Below, piece by piece: positions 51,284-60,599 of a stretch of DNA of 64,000 nt. The position numbers were made by a program, and so were the translations under genes. The number at the start of each line of letters is the position of its first letter. The stretch's first letter is position 1. The notes under the pieces were generated by a model. The model was not told the DNA's origin and did not search any database. It was given only the letters and a program-made list of their open reading frames with translations. This stretch comes from Bacteroidia bacterium (GTDB taxonomy: Bacteria > Bacteroidota > Bacteroidia > UKL13-3). The stretch is from positions 1 through 64,000 of the forward strand of contig JALONK010000020.1 in the NCBI GenBank assembly GCA_025454975.1, written 5' to 3'.

Positions 51284-53193
51284 CAATAATTACCTCCAAC
51301 AGGGCGATTGTTCCAATCTTTATTTTCAAAAAGAGGTAAGCTTACAGGTCGGCCTGTTAATCCCGATGAATCAGTTAACTGTTCCATAAAAGCAATAATC
51401 TTATTCATTTCGAGTTCGGTAAGATTTAATGCATCACTACTAAGTGTTTGATTCGGAACTAATAAACCAAGTCCTGCTCCGCCGCCACGATTATAAAAGG
51501 TAAGTACATGCTGAAGGGTAGCAAAGGCACCATTATGCATGTATGGTGCAGTAAGGGTAATGTTTCTAACTGTTGGTGTTTTAAAAGAATGGCGATAAAT
51601 TTCTGCACCTTCTTTTAATCGCCCCGACATTCTTCCGGGGTCGTTATCCAATACCGGATTATTCCAGTCGGTATTACTTGTTACGCCCAATACTTCACTT
51701 TCCGACTCTACAAAATGAGGCGGTACAGTACCATTAAAAATTGGTGCGAAATGACAGGTGCCACAACTCGCTTTTCCCATAAATAAATTAAAGCCATCAA
51801 TTGCATCATTACTCATTGATGAAGTTTCACATCTCATGTATTTATCAAACGAACTATTGATTCCTGTTAAACTATAAACATAAGAAGCAATAGCTAAAGT
51901 AATTTGTTGTTTATTGATTAAAGCATTTTTACCATAGGCGGCTTTAAATAAATTAACATAATCAGCACTAGAGTGTAATCTTTTCATCAACTCAAGTATA
52001 TCAATATTAAACTCTTGATTACTTGCAAACACATGTTCCAGTTGGTCATCTAATCCTTCTGCTCTTAAGTCGTGGAAAAACCTTTCAGCATAAACTGCAT
52101 TTAAAAGGGTAGGCGAGTTTCTTGAAACCGTTCCACTATCACTTGCTAAACTTTTAGGTAATCCATCGGTAAAGCCTTTTTCAGGTTGATGGCATCCGGC
52201 ACAACTTCTGTTTAAATTAATGGATAAAATAGGGTCGTAAAATAAAGTCATGCCTAAATTAATCAACGCCGTTTTGTTTACATCAGTGGGAATATTAAAA
52301 TAATAATCAGCAGATAAAAGCTGAGCACTGAATATTGAAGTTGCTTCATAATTAAAAGCAAATCGAATATGTGTTGGGGTTGATTCATAAATGGTTTCTA
52401 TACCAAGTTTATTTTTCAATACAAGCAATTGGGCAAATAATGGATTGATATAGTTTCTAATCCAAATGGCACGATTAAATGTTTCGAAATCAACATCAGG
52501 TTTAATAAACTGTAAACTTTTGTTCAATAATGAAACAGTATTTTTATAATCGTTTTTTGCAGCTTTACTTGCATTATTTTCATAAAATTTAAGGTATAAA
52601 GCCATGCTACTTAATGTTGTTTTACATTCAGGCAGTGCTGTGTTTCCGGCAGGTAAATCAAAGCCTGTTATACCCATTGATACCAAACGAACACAGGCAA
52701 CTCGCATAGCATCAAAAATAATTCGGTCGTAAAGCTTTTCAGTTCTTTTATATTGGTGAAATACAGTTTTAAGCAATACTACTTGTTGTTTAATTTCGTC
52801 AATGGCTAATTGCTCTTCACCCATTAACTCATCAATTACTTGTAGTCCTTTGGGATTTATGATGCTTAATGATGGAGCTGATTTGTCAATTTTAGGCAAA
52901 GGAGCACCATTCACATATTCCTTCACAAAAATCGGATCAATATAATCCAGCAGCCATTCAATTTTTTTATAGGCATTCCTAAGGATTACATATTGTTGAT
53001 GCATGCTTGAAATTACGGTATCATTTAAAACATACTCAAAGGTTTGAAGTTGATTAATAAATGAATTATAATCTAACGTGTATTGTTGTTCAGCTAATGT
53101 TATTGGCAATTGTTCAGTTGATTTATCATTAGTAAATGCCATGTGAATGGCAATACAACACACACATAAAATTACACCGATATAATATTTCAT
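51283..53193 (-). CDS. Di-heme cytochrome c peroxidase/MauG-family protein with long N-terminal domain
   Basis: The 636-residue exported protein has two heme sites, CAGCH at 331-335 and CGTCH at 477-481, and the family C-terminus (TPTVRNITLTAPYMHNGAFATL). An N-terminal region of nearly 300 residues precedes the peroxidase part; it is helical with no known motif. MauG-type enzymes oxidise partner proteins using peroxide. It is the first of three coupled genes and its 3' end overlaps the Rieske start. A terminator upstream separates it from the PhoX-like gene. Confidence 0.85.
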   Translation of the reverse strand: MKYYIGVILCVCCIAIHMAFTNDKSTEQLPITLAEQQYTLDYNSFINQLQTFEYVLNDTVISSMHQQYVILRNAYKKIEWLLDYIDPIFVKEYVNGAPLPKIDKSAPSLSIINPKGLQVIDELMGEEQLAIDEIKQQVVLLKTVFHQYKRTEKLYDRIIFDAMRVACVRLVSMGITGFDLPAGNTALPECKTTLSSMALYLKFYENNASKAAKNDYKNTVSLLNKSLQFIKPDVDFETFNRAIWIRNYINPLFAQLLVLKNKLGIETIYESTPTHIRFAFNYEATSIFSAQLLSADYYFNIPTDVNKTALINLGMTLFYDPILSINLNRSCAGCHQPEKGFTDGLPKSLASDSGTVSRNSPTLLNAVYAERFFHDLRAEGLDDQLEHVFASNQEFNIDILELMKRLHSSADYVNLFKAAYGKNALINKQQITLAIASYVYSLTGINSSFDKYMRCETSSMSNDAIDGFNLFMGKASCGTCHFAPIFNGTVPPHFVESESEVLGVTSNTDWNNPVLDNDPGRMSGRLKEGAEIYRHSFKTPTVRNITLTAPYMHNGAFATLQHVLTFYNRGGGAGLGLLVPNQTLSSDALNLTELEMNKIIAFMEQLTDSSGLTGRPVSLPLFENKDWNNRPVGGNY

Positions 53194-53209
53194 ATAGTTT
53201 TATTTAAAC

Positions 53210-53241
53210 AGAAAAACCTGAAAGCCATAAGGCTTTCAGGT
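53210..53241 (-). terminator. Rho-independent terminator of the PhoX-like gene
   Basis: ACCTGAAAGCC and GGCTTTCAGGT (53216-53226 and 53231-53241) form an 11-bp perfect stem with loop ATAA; on the minus strand it is followed by TTTTTC. It ends the T9SS gene just before the peroxidase gene, which therefore has its own promoter. Confidence 0.85.
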
Positions 53242-53260
53242 GCAACAGGATTAGAAGAAA

Positions 53261-55153
53261 TTATTCAACGATAATTTTTATTTTTTGGCCTTCAGTATTC
53301 ATTAGGAAGTACATGCCCGGAGTTAAGTCAGAACAATTTACTTTTTCAACGTCACGTAATACTTTAACACGATTTCCTTTCATATCGTATACAGCCACAT
53401 CAGTAACTTTATTTAAAGTTAATTCATTAGATACAGGATTTGGATACGCACTAAACGCATTGGTGTTTTTATTTAAAGCATATTCGTCTAAAGCAGTTTT
53501 TATTCCATCCCAACCTGATATTGCATAGGTTAATGAATTATTGTAAGGGAAGGTATTTGCTCCATCCGGGTGTTGTGAATTAGCCAACATGGTTTTGCTG
53601 TCGAGGAAAATACCACCCGTAATTTCAGCTCCGGGAGCGCATGCGGTAATTCTGATTAAATCATTAAAAGTTGGATTAGCGATACTCATGTCTAATAAGA
53701 AACCTTCACAAATGGTTTGAGTTCCATTTTGGTATTCTGCCGGCATTCTGTTCCATGTTCTTCCGTTCAAATCTTCTTGCACAAACATGTATGTTTTGTT
53801 GCCAATATAGGCAAAGTTTAAACCATCAGGATTAGAAAAGTGAATGTTAGGATAGCTGGCTACACCTGTAGAAGTAGAACTGAAACTAAATGGTCCGCCT
53901 TCTAAAAATGTTCTAACGATACCTGTGGTAGGATCTATTTCTAAAACCCTTCCGTAGAAATCGCGGAATGCACCATTTCTAACTGAGTCGGCCGCAACTG
54001 CATCAGAAAAAGGGAATGTTGTATTGTTAATTTCTTGGTAACGTTTTTTATACGCTTCTACTAAATGTGGAGGAATAGTACCGGCAGCTGCAGCACCATT
54101 TCTGAAAGCAGTACCGGGGTTATCGTTACCTGTTTCAGTAACATAAATCTTACCTGTATTGTTATTAATAGCACCCCATTCTAACCTGGTATACATTGTT
54201 GCGCCTCTGCGCAAGGCAACGGTGCGTAAGGCAATTAAAGTATCTAAATTATTTTCTATCGTAATCCAGTTATTAGGAGCACCGGCTTTGTGAACATATA
54301 GTTGTCCGGCAGTAAAATCTCCGGCAGTAGTAGCCACAAATTTTCCAAGTAAACCGGGAGTGTTGTCGTCAAACAAATAAACTGTTTTATTATCACTCAT
54401 GATCACTCCGCCTTCCCAGCCGGCTCTACCCCAGTTGTATTGTTTTCTTATGGCTTTACCTTGTTTAGGATCTACCTCAACAAACCAATTTAAATTTTGG
54501 AATCTTTTAATAGTTCTTCCATTAAAACCCGGAAATCCTGCAGGAGCAGTTGTACCTATGATAAAGTCGGCAGTATCTCTAAAATTGTTTCCATTATTTG
54601 ATAGCGCTGAATTGCTGTTTTGCATCCATTCTTCTGCTGTCCAAATTCTACCATCAACGCCAACAATTCCACCGCAATTCATACCGGTTTCACCAACAGT
54701 ATTTACGAAATCTATATTAATAAACTTCCCGTTTCTACCATCATTTGTTGTCATCGGAACAATTTCTAATTCGTTGCCTGTTTTACGTTTTAATTTAAAA
54801 ACAGTCATTCCACCACCATCACCAATTCTATCATTTTTAATTGTCATCTCATGGTTTACAGTTACCCATCCAAGTTCACCGGCAGCTATTTTAACAGGGT
54901 CGGTTTCAGGGGTAAATCCTATAAAGTCATGCCATTGTTTGGCTAATGTGTTACCGGCATTGTTGCCATAAGTTGCAGTAGTTTGAACGGTGTCTGTTCC
55001 TCCAACAAATAGTGTTTGATAAGTTAATGGAGATTTTGGCATCCACACTGTTTTAACCGACCATGAAGTGTCTATTTTAACAGGGAATGGAATTTGAGCA
55101 AATCCGGCAGTTGTTAGTGCCATAAGTGCCATTGATAGTAAGTGTTTTTTCAT
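53261..55153 (-). CDS. PhoX-like DUF839 protein with T9SS sorting domain
   Basis: The protein from ATG 55153 has a signal peptide (TTAGFAQ), a beta-propeller-like DUF839 domain with RLEWGAINNNTGKIYVTETGN, GIFLDSKTMLANSQHPDG and RVLEIDPTTG, and a C-terminal type IX sorting domain (AYPNPVSNELTLNKV). PhoX-family members are calcium-iron phosphatases, but DUF839 proteins with sorting domains have varied roles. It lies just upstream of the redox operon yet is separated by a terminator. The frame extends nine codons upstream of 55153, but MKKHLLSMAL is the natural start. Confidence 0.8.
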   Translation of the reverse strand: MKKHLLSMALMALTTAGFAQIPFPVKIDTSWSVKTVWMPKSPLTYQTLFVGGTDTVQTTATYGNNAGNTLAKQWHDFIGFTPETDPVKIAAGELGWVTVNHEMTIKNDRIGDGGGMTVFKLKRKTGNELEIVPMTTNDGRNGKFINIDFVNTVGETGMNCGGIVGVDGRIWTAEEWMQNSNSALSNNGNNFRDTADFIIGTTAPAGFPGFNGRTIKRFQNLNWFVEVDPKQGKAIRKQYNWGRAGWEGGVIMSDNKTVYLFDDNTPGLLGKFVATTAGDFTAGQLYVHKAGAPNNWITIENNLDTLIALRTVALRRGATMYTRLEWGAINNNTGKIYVTETGNDNPGTAFRNGAAAAGTIPPHLVEAYKKRYQEINNTTFPFSDAVAADSVRNGAFRDFYGRVLEIDPTTGIVRTFLEGGPFSFSSTSTGVASYPNIHFSNPDGLNFAYIGNKTYMFVQEDLNGRTWNRMPAEYQNGTQTICEGFLLDMSIANPTFNDLIRITACAPGAEITGGIFLDSKTMLANSQHPDGANTFPYNNSLTYAISGWDGIKTALDEYALNKNTNAFSAYPNPVSNELTLNKVTDVAVYDMKGNRVKVLRDVEKVNCSDLTPGMYFLMNTEGQKIKIIVE

Positions 55154-55257
55154 AACATGTAGTACAAAATTGTATGGCAAAACAACCTTTCACTTGTTAT
55201 GAAAACTTACATAAGAACTTAAATTAAGGTTATTTAAAAGCTAATAAATCATAAGTA

Positions 55258-55286
55258 TTGTTTTTATGAAATGTTAACTACCTTTG
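55258..55286 (+). promoter_or_regulatory. Bacteroidota-type promoter (TTG-N18-TACCTTTG)
   Basis: TTG at 55258-55260 and TACCTTTG at 55279-55286 are separated by 18 bases, the normal spacing. The ATG at 55308 follows after 21 bases. Confidence 0.55.
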
Positions 55287-55307
55287 AGTTGACCTTAATT
55301 TAGAATT

Positions 55308-56108
55308 ATGAAATCATATCATTTAGGATTATTTGCAGTTATCCTAATGTTTGTCCCAACTTTTTTCCTTTCTGTTTCATGCAGTAAAAAATCAACAACT
55401 TATCTTGACACACTTGATTATGATATAGAAGAGAAATTCGCATCTTATAAGGGGTGTAAAATTGCAGATTCTAATTGCACTTACATTTATTATTCATATC
55501 CGGTATTTAAAAACAGTGAAGACACAGCGTTTTATAACCAATTGGTTCATGCTACTTTTGGTGCCATTAAAGGTAGAACTTACGAAAGTACACAGCAACA
55601 ATTTTTAAAAGACTATGAGCAATACATCCGCTCCTTACAAAAGGATGAAATGCAACAAACCTGGTTTAGCAGTACAAGGGTAGAAGTGTATTCCCAAACC
55701 AATAAAATAATTACTTTACGTTTGCTTTTAAATGATTACACAGGCGGCGCACATGGTATGCAATCAGATTTGTTTTCAACATTTAATAGAAGCACAAAAA
55801 AGGAGATTACCTTAAAATCATTGTTCAATGATAGTGCAATTAAAAAACTATCACAGGTAGCCGAATTACAGTTTAAAAAGCATTATAAATTGACTGACAG
55901 TTTAACTTTAGAACAAGCAGGGTTTTGGTTTAAAGATGATGTTTTTCAATTAAATGAAAACTTTGCCATCCATAATGAAGGAATAACTTGGTTATATAAT
56001 CCTTATGAAATTGCACCTTATGCTTTTGGAAGTCCGACAATAACAATTGACAAAGAAACCATTTTGCCGTTATTGCAAAAAGACTTTGCCACAATTTGGG
56101 AACCTTAA
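55308..56108 (+). CDS. RsiV-like DUF3298 lipoprotein
   Basis: The 266-residue protein has a signal with lipobox (LSVSC) and a C-terminal DUF3298/RsiV-like domain: LLNDYTGGAHGMQSD and ITLKSLFNDSAIKKLS, ending FGSPTITIDKETILPLL. In Gram-positive RsiV such a domain senses lysozyme. Here there is no sigma-factor gene nearby and no transmembrane helix, so the role is unclear. Its stop overlaps the uvrB stop (TTAA, 56105-56108). Confidence 0.75.
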   Translation: MKSYHLGLFAVILMFVPTFFLSVSCSKKSTTYLDTLDYDIEEKFASYKGCKIADSNCTYIYYSYPVFKNSEDTAFYNQLVHATFGAIKGRTYESTQQQFLKDYEQYIRSLQKDEMQQTWFSSTRVEVYSQTNKIITLRLLLNDYTGGAHGMQSDLFSTFNRSTKKEITLKSLFNDSAIKKLSQVAELQFKKHYKLTDSLTLEQAGFWFKDDVFQLNENFAIHNEGITWLYNPYEIAPYAFGSPTITIDKETILPLLQKDFATIWEP

Positions 56109-58129
56109 ACAGCTTTCAATTTTTCTTCCAATGCAAACAATTCATCACGTAAACGAGCTGCTTCCATAAAATCCATATCTCTTGCAGCTTTCATCATACG
56201 GTTCCTGGTTTCATCAATAGCTTTTTGGAGTTGGTCTTTACTCATATATGCAATAACAGGATCTGCTGCTATATTTATTTGTTCTTGTTCTAAGTAAAAT
56301 TGTTGTTCACTGCTTACACCTTTTACATCTGCAACACTTGTTTGTTTTAATATTTCATCCTTGCTTTTCTTCACAGTTTTAGGTGTTATGCCGTGTTCAG
56401 TGTTATAGGCGATTTGAATTTCTCGTCTTCTATTGTTTTCACTTATGGTTCTATTCATGCTATCGGTAATTGTATCAGCATACATAATTACCTTTCCTCG
56501 CTCATTACGCGCTGCTCTTCCGATAGTTTGTGTTAGTGATTTATCGTTCCGTAAAAATCCTTCTTTATCCGCATCCATAATGGCTACTAAACTAACCTCA
56601 GGTAAATCAAGTCCTTCTCTTAGTAAATTCACTCCAATTAACACATCAAAAACACCTAACCTTAAATCTCTCAATATTTCAACACGGTCAAGTGTTTTCA
56701 CTTCACTATGAATGTATCTACATTTGATGTTTAATTTTGCCATATACTTGGCCAGTTCTTCTGCCATTCGTTTAGTTAGTGTTGTCACTAAGATTCGATC
56801 ACCCATTTTAATTCGATCATCAACTTCATCTAATAAATCATCAACTTGGTTTGTACATGGTCTGATTTCAATCACCGGGTCTAATAATCCTGTAGGTCTA
56901 ATGATTTGTTCAACTACAACTCCTTCACTCATTCTTACTTCATATTCAGCAGGTGTGGCACTAACATAAACCACTTGATTTACCATTGACTCAAATTCAT
57001 TAAAAGTGAGAGGGCGATTATCTAATGCACTTGGTAACCTAAAACCATATTCAACTAAATTTTCTTTCCTGGCCCTATCGCCTCCATACATTGCGCGCAC
57101 TTGTGGCATGGTAACATGGCTTTCATCAATTATCATTAAAAAATCTTCAGGGAAATAATCGAGCAAACAAAACGGACGTTCTCCCGGTTTTCTTCTATCC
57201 ATATAACGACTATAATTTTCAATGCCGTTACAGTAGCCCAATTCACGCATCATTTCCATATCAAAGTTGGTACGTTCCTCTAATCTTTTTGCTTCCAGAA
57301 ATTTACCTTGCTCTTTAAAATAGTCAATTTGTAAAACCAAATCATCTTGTATTTCTCTAATGGCTCTATTCAATTGATCTTTAGGTGTAACATAGATGTT
57401 TGCCGGAAACACGGCTACATCTTGCACGCGCTCTTGTTTTTTTCCACTAATTGGATCAATAATACTAAGTTCTTCAACTTCATTCCCGAAAAATTCAACC
57501 CTAAATGCAAAATCTGCGTAGGCCGGATAAATATCTAACACGTCGCCTTTCACTCTAAACATTCCGCGTTGAAAATCGGCAGTTGTTCTTGAGTACAATG
57601 AATCAACCAAGGCATACAGAACATTGGTCATGGCAATTTTTTGCCCTTTAGCAATTCGAATAATACTATTCTCGTAATCCTTTGGATTGCCTGCACCATA
57701 AATACAGCTTACTGAAGCAAGAACAATCACATCTCTTCTGCCTGATAATAAAGAAGAGGTTGTTTTTAATCGAAACTTTTCAATTTCTTCATTGATATTT
57801 AAATCTTTTTCTATGTAAGTATTGCTTTGTGGGATAAATGCTTCAGGTTGATAATAGTCGTAGTAAGAAACAAAATATTCAATGGCATTTTCAGGGAAAA
57901 ATTGTTTGAATTCACCAAAAAGTTGTGCAACCAAGGTTTTATTATGGCTTATAATTAAGGTTGGTTTCTGCACCTTTTCTATCACATTTGCCATGGTAAA
58001 AGTTTTTCCTGATCCAGTAACACCAAGTAAAGTCTGATGCTTAACCCCGCTTTCTAAACCTTCAATTAGGTTTTTTATTGCATTGGGTTGATCTCCGGAA
58101 GGCACATAAGAAGAATGAATTTTAAACAT
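56105..58129 (-). CDS. uvrB: Excinuclease ABC subunit UvrB
   Basis: UvrB is the damage-recognising helicase-like subunit of nucleotide excision repair. The 674-residue protein has Walker A GVTGSGKTFTMA, the beta-hairpin region YYDYYQPEAFIPQSNTYIEKD, helicase motif IDESHV, VSATPAEYE, QTIGRAARN and a C-terminal UVR motif. A TAAGTTTG element on the minus strand (58134-58141) ends four bases before the ATG, with TTG about 23 bases further up, suggesting a leaderless or nearly leaderless mRNA. Its 3' end overlaps the DUF3298 stop. Confidence 0.97.
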   Translation of the reverse strand: MFKIHSSYVPSGDQPNAIKNLIEGLESGVKHQTLLGVTGSGKTFTMANVIEKVQKPTLIISHNKTLVAQLFGEFKQFFPENAIEYFVSYYDYYQPEAFIPQSNTYIEKDLNINEEIEKFRLKTTSSLLSGRRDVIVLASVSCIYGAGNPKDYENSIIRIAKGQKIAMTNVLYALVDSLYSRTTADFQRGMFRVKGDVLDIYPAYADFAFRVEFFGNEVEELSIIDPISGKKQERVQDVAVFPANIYVTPKDQLNRAIREIQDDLVLQIDYFKEQGKFLEAKRLEERTNFDMEMMRELGYCNGIENYSRYMDRRKPGERPFCLLDYFPEDFLMIIDESHVTMPQVRAMYGGDRARKENLVEYGFRLPSALDNRPLTFNEFESMVNQVVYVSATPAEYEVRMSEGVVVEQIIRPTGLLDPVIEIRPCTNQVDDLLDEVDDRIKMGDRILVTTLTKRMAEELAKYMAKLNIKCRYIHSEVKTLDRVEILRDLRLGVFDVLIGVNLLREGLDLPEVSLVAIMDADKEGFLRNDKSLTQTIGRAARNERGKVIMYADTITDSMNRTISENNRRREIQIAYNTEHGITPKTVKKSKDEILKQTSVADVKGVSSEQQFYLEQEQINIAADPVIAYMSKDQLQKAIDETRNRMMKAARDMDFMEAARLRDELFALEEKLKAV

Positions 58130-58165
58130 GATGCAAACTTAGTTAAATTGAAAGAGGCTTAAAAC

Positions 58166-58198
58166 AAAAAGTCCCGGCAATTATTGCCGGGAACTTTT
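58166..58198. terminator. Probable terminator hairpin between lipA and uvrB
   Basis: TCCCGGCAA-TTA-TTGCCGGGA (58172-58192) is a 9-bp stem extended by AAAAG and CTTTT. It lies upstream of uvrB and about 200 bp downstream of the lipA stop, inside a 275-bp gap (58130-58404) with a second, weaker AAAGTTGT/ACAACTTT hairpin near 58243. Confidence 0.6.
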
Positions 58199-58404
58199 AG
58201 CCTTATGAACCCTAACCTGTATGAAAAGGCATTAAAATAAAAAGTTGTTCTTTACAACTTTAAAATATTATATAGGTTTAACGATGTTATGGTATTTTTA
58301 GTTTACATCACTAATAAATTTTTATTTAAATTATTTTATCGGTAATTATTAATTCCTCAAAAACAATTGGTTAAACTATATGTAAAATTAAATTTTACAA
58401 TTTA

Positions 58405-59274
58405 TCACCCAACATGCTTTTCTGCATGGTATGATGATCGAACCAAAGGGCCTGACTCCACATATTTGAATCCCATTTTCATACCTTCATCTTTATAGAA
58501 ATCAAATTCTTCGGGTGTTATGAAGCGTTCAACATTCAAGTGCATTTTAGTAGGTTGAAGGTATTGACCAAGTGTAAGCACATCACAACCATGGTTAACT
58601 AAATCTTGCATAACTTCCAGTACTTCTTCAGTTGATTCACCAAGTCCTAGCATTACTCCGGATTTAGTTCTTCTTCCTCTTTCTTTAGTAAGTAAAATTT
58701 GTTCTAGGCTACGTTCATATTTAGCTTGTGGTCTAACTTTTCTATACAAGCGTTTTACTGTTTCCATATTATGAGAAACCACTTCAGGTTTTTCATCAAT
58801 CACTTGGTACAACAGATGCCATTTGCTTAAGAAATCAGGAATTAATGTTTCAATGGTAGTATTAGGATTTAATTCTTTGACAAGTCGAATAGTATCAGCC
58901 CAAACCTTAGCACCTTTATCAGGCAGTTCGTCGCGGTTTACAGAAGTAATCACAGCATGTTTAACTTGCATCAGTTTTATAGCTTCAGCCACACGCATAG
59001 GCTCTTCCAAATCATATCCTTTTGCTCTTCCTGTGGCCACTGCGCAAAAACTACAACTTCTTGTACATACATTTCCTAAAATCATGAATGTAGCTGTGCC
59101 TGCTCCCCAACATTCGCCCATATTAGGGCAGTTTCCACTCTCACAAATGGTATGAAGTTTATATTCATCCACAATTTTACGCACTTGGCGATAATTCTCG
59201 CCGGTTGGTAATTTCACTTTCAACCAACTTGGTTTTTTTACGCGTTCATCAGCAATGGTTGGTAATTCAATCAT
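58405..59274 (-). CDS. lipA: Lipoyl synthase
   Basis: LipA inserts sulfur into octanoyl-protein to form lipoate for pyruvate and 2-oxoglutarate dehydrogenases. The 289-residue radical-SAM protein has the auxiliary cluster Cys triad in [12 protein letters not shown] (C-x4-C-x5-C), the radical-SAM cysteines in CTRSCSFC (C-x3-C-x2-C), and the C-terminal RSSYHA serine that contacts the auxiliary cluster. Length is normal. It is followed 2 bp later in the same direction after an upstream barrel protein gene, so both may be cotranscribed. Confidence 0.97.
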   Translation of the reverse strand: MIELPTIADERVKKPSWLKVKLPTGENYRQVRKIVDEYKLHTICESGNCPNMGECWGAGTATFMILGNVCTRSCSFCAVATGRAKGYDLEEPMRVAEAIKLMQVKHAVITSVNRDELPDKGAKVWADTIRLVKELNPNTTIETLIPDFLSKWHLLYQVIDEKPEVVSHNMETVKRLYRKVRPQAKYERSLEQILLTKERGRRTKSGVMLGLGESTEEVLEVMQDLVNHGCDVLTLGQYLQPTKMHLNVERFITPEEFDFYKDEGMKMGFKYVESGPLVRSSYHAEKHVG

Positions 59275-59276
59275 GT

Positions 59277-60035
59277 TTATCTGTTCTGCCCAAAGTAATA
59301 AGTTAAAAATAAAGTAAAGAAGAATTGGTTGTTATTTGCCAATTCAGGTGCCATTAGTGGCAGTTCTGTTGCAAATGCATCAACTACAAATCCGGCCTCT
59401 AAACTTCTGAATTCATCGGGATATTGTCCCCATTCGATGCTCAAGCTATTTCTAAAATAACCCCCTAATCGTGGTGATATTAAATTAAGACCTCTATTAA
59501 ATGATGCGTTTCCATAAATGGCTAATGGAAAGGTGTGTTCATTAACAGGGTCGTATCGTTCGGTAGCAATTATAGCCTGAGTTGGGTTGTTTGGCGACTC
59601 TTTTAAAACTTCAATAAAAATTGGTTTTAATAAAGCTAAAGTGGGGCCAAATGCATAGTTATAATGCAATGACACCGAATTTTTGTACATCCTATCGGTG
59701 ATAAATAAATTCTGTCCATACCCTGCTCTTAGAAAGAAAGCCATGTTTATTCGGCCGGGTGTATATTTCTTAGGGTTATCTGATTGACCGAATACACGTT
59801 CTTCTTTAGGGTGACGAAGGCGAGCAAATTCAATTTCAAATAAATTTTTTATAAGTGCTGTTTTTTGTTTCCCGAATTTAAAATTTATGCCACCTAAACC
59901 TGCAGAATTTACATTTGCTCCATACATAATTCTTTTCCTGTAAAGAAGTTGTGGTTCTTCTAAATCATTTTGTGCTTTTGCTGCAAAAGGAAGCGATGCA
60001 CATAGGTAAAGAATTATGGATAAAAAATTTTTCAC
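59277..60035 (-). CDS. Secreted protein, predicted outer-membrane barrel
   Basis: The 252-residue protein has a signal peptide (FAAKAQ) and strand patterns such as [26 protein letters not shown] and a final [14 protein letters not shown] role in the envelope is likely; no family was recognised. It lies 2 bp before lipA and shares its strand, so it is the upstream gene of that transcript. Confidence 0.6.
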   Translation of the reverse strand: MKNFLSIILYLCASLPFAAKAQNDLEEPQLLYRKRIMYGANVNSAGLGGINFKFGKQKTALIKNLFEIEFARLRHPKEERVFGQSDNPKKYTPGRINMAFFLRAGYGQNLFITDRMYKNSVSLHYNYAFGPTLALLKPIFIEVLKESPNNPTQAIIATERYDPVNEHTFPLAIYGNASFNRGLNLISPRLGGYFRNSLSIEWGQYPDEFRSLEAGFVVDAFATELPLMAPELANNNQFFFTLFLTYYFGQNR

Positions 60036-60071
60036 TGAATCTTATCTTTGAATTTCAAAAGTAAAAAAAAT

Positions 60072-60476
60072 ATGCATACTTCGGTAGTTGAATATATGGG
60101 TAAATTAAGAACTCAGGCAACACATGTAAATAGCAATACGATAATTGGTTCAGATGCTCCTTTGGACAACAAGGGGAATGGGGAATTGTTTTCTCCAACC
60201 GACTTGCTTGCAACTTCACTGTGCCAATGTATGTTAACCATAATGGGTATTAAGGCTGACGAGTTAAATGTAAATATTACAGGTACAAAGGCGAGTGTAA
60301 GAAAAGTGATGAAATCTGTACCTCGTCGTGTTCAAAAAATTGAAATAAAAATTGAGTTTCCGGGAGAAGCGAAATCGCATCATCAGATTTGGGAACAGGC
60401 TGCACGGGATTGCCCTGTAGCATTATCACTGCACCCGGATATTCAACAAATTGTTTTAATTGATTATGTTAATTAA
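60072..60476 (+). CDS. OsmC-family peroxiredoxin-like protein
   Basis: OsmC/Ohr proteins reduce organic hydroperoxides through two cysteines. The 134-residue protein (from ATG 60072) has the two cysteine regions TSLCQCMLTIMG and ARDCPVALSLHPDI and the family layout. A TATCTTTG promoter element lies at 60043-60050, 21 bp before the ATG, which supports this start over the earlier frame opening at 60048. The stop overlaps that of the 35-residue lipoprotein on the other strand. Confidence 0.86.
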   Translation: MHTSVVEYMGKLRTQATHVNSNTIIGSDAPLDNKGNGELFSPTDLLATSLCQCMLTIMGIKADELNVNITGTKASVRKVMKSVPRRVQKIEIKIEFPGEAKSHHQIWEQAARDCPVALSLHPDIQQIVLIDYVN

Positions 60477-60580
60477 AACAACTGCTCAAGGTTAATGCTA
60501 AACTTAGGACAAGAACCTTTACAAGAGGTAAAACCTATTACCATCATGGCGAGCATAGCCACTAAAATGATTTTTTTCAT
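60473..60580 (-). CDS. 35-residue lipoprotein with SCKGSCPKF motif
   Basis: A complete small gene with ATG at 60580 and stop TAA at 60473. The protein begins MKKIILVAMLAMMVIG, has a lipobox (GFTSC), and its mature part is only about 16 residues with a second Cys in CKGSCPKF. I infer a surface or periplasmic microlipoprotein. The gene is convergent with osmC (4-base overlap of the stops). Similar short 'CKGSCPK' lipoproteins occur in Bacteroidota from memory. Confidence 0.65.
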   Translation of the reverse strand: MKKIILVAMLAMMVIGFTSCKGSCPKFSINLEQLF

Positions 60581-60599
60581 GTTACAAAATTAGTTTCAG

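Noticed and set aside
54399-54971. 190-codon forward frame opposite the PhoX-like gene
   Set aside because: Antisense shadow of a clearly coding gene with T9SS domain; no signal, motif or promoter of its own.
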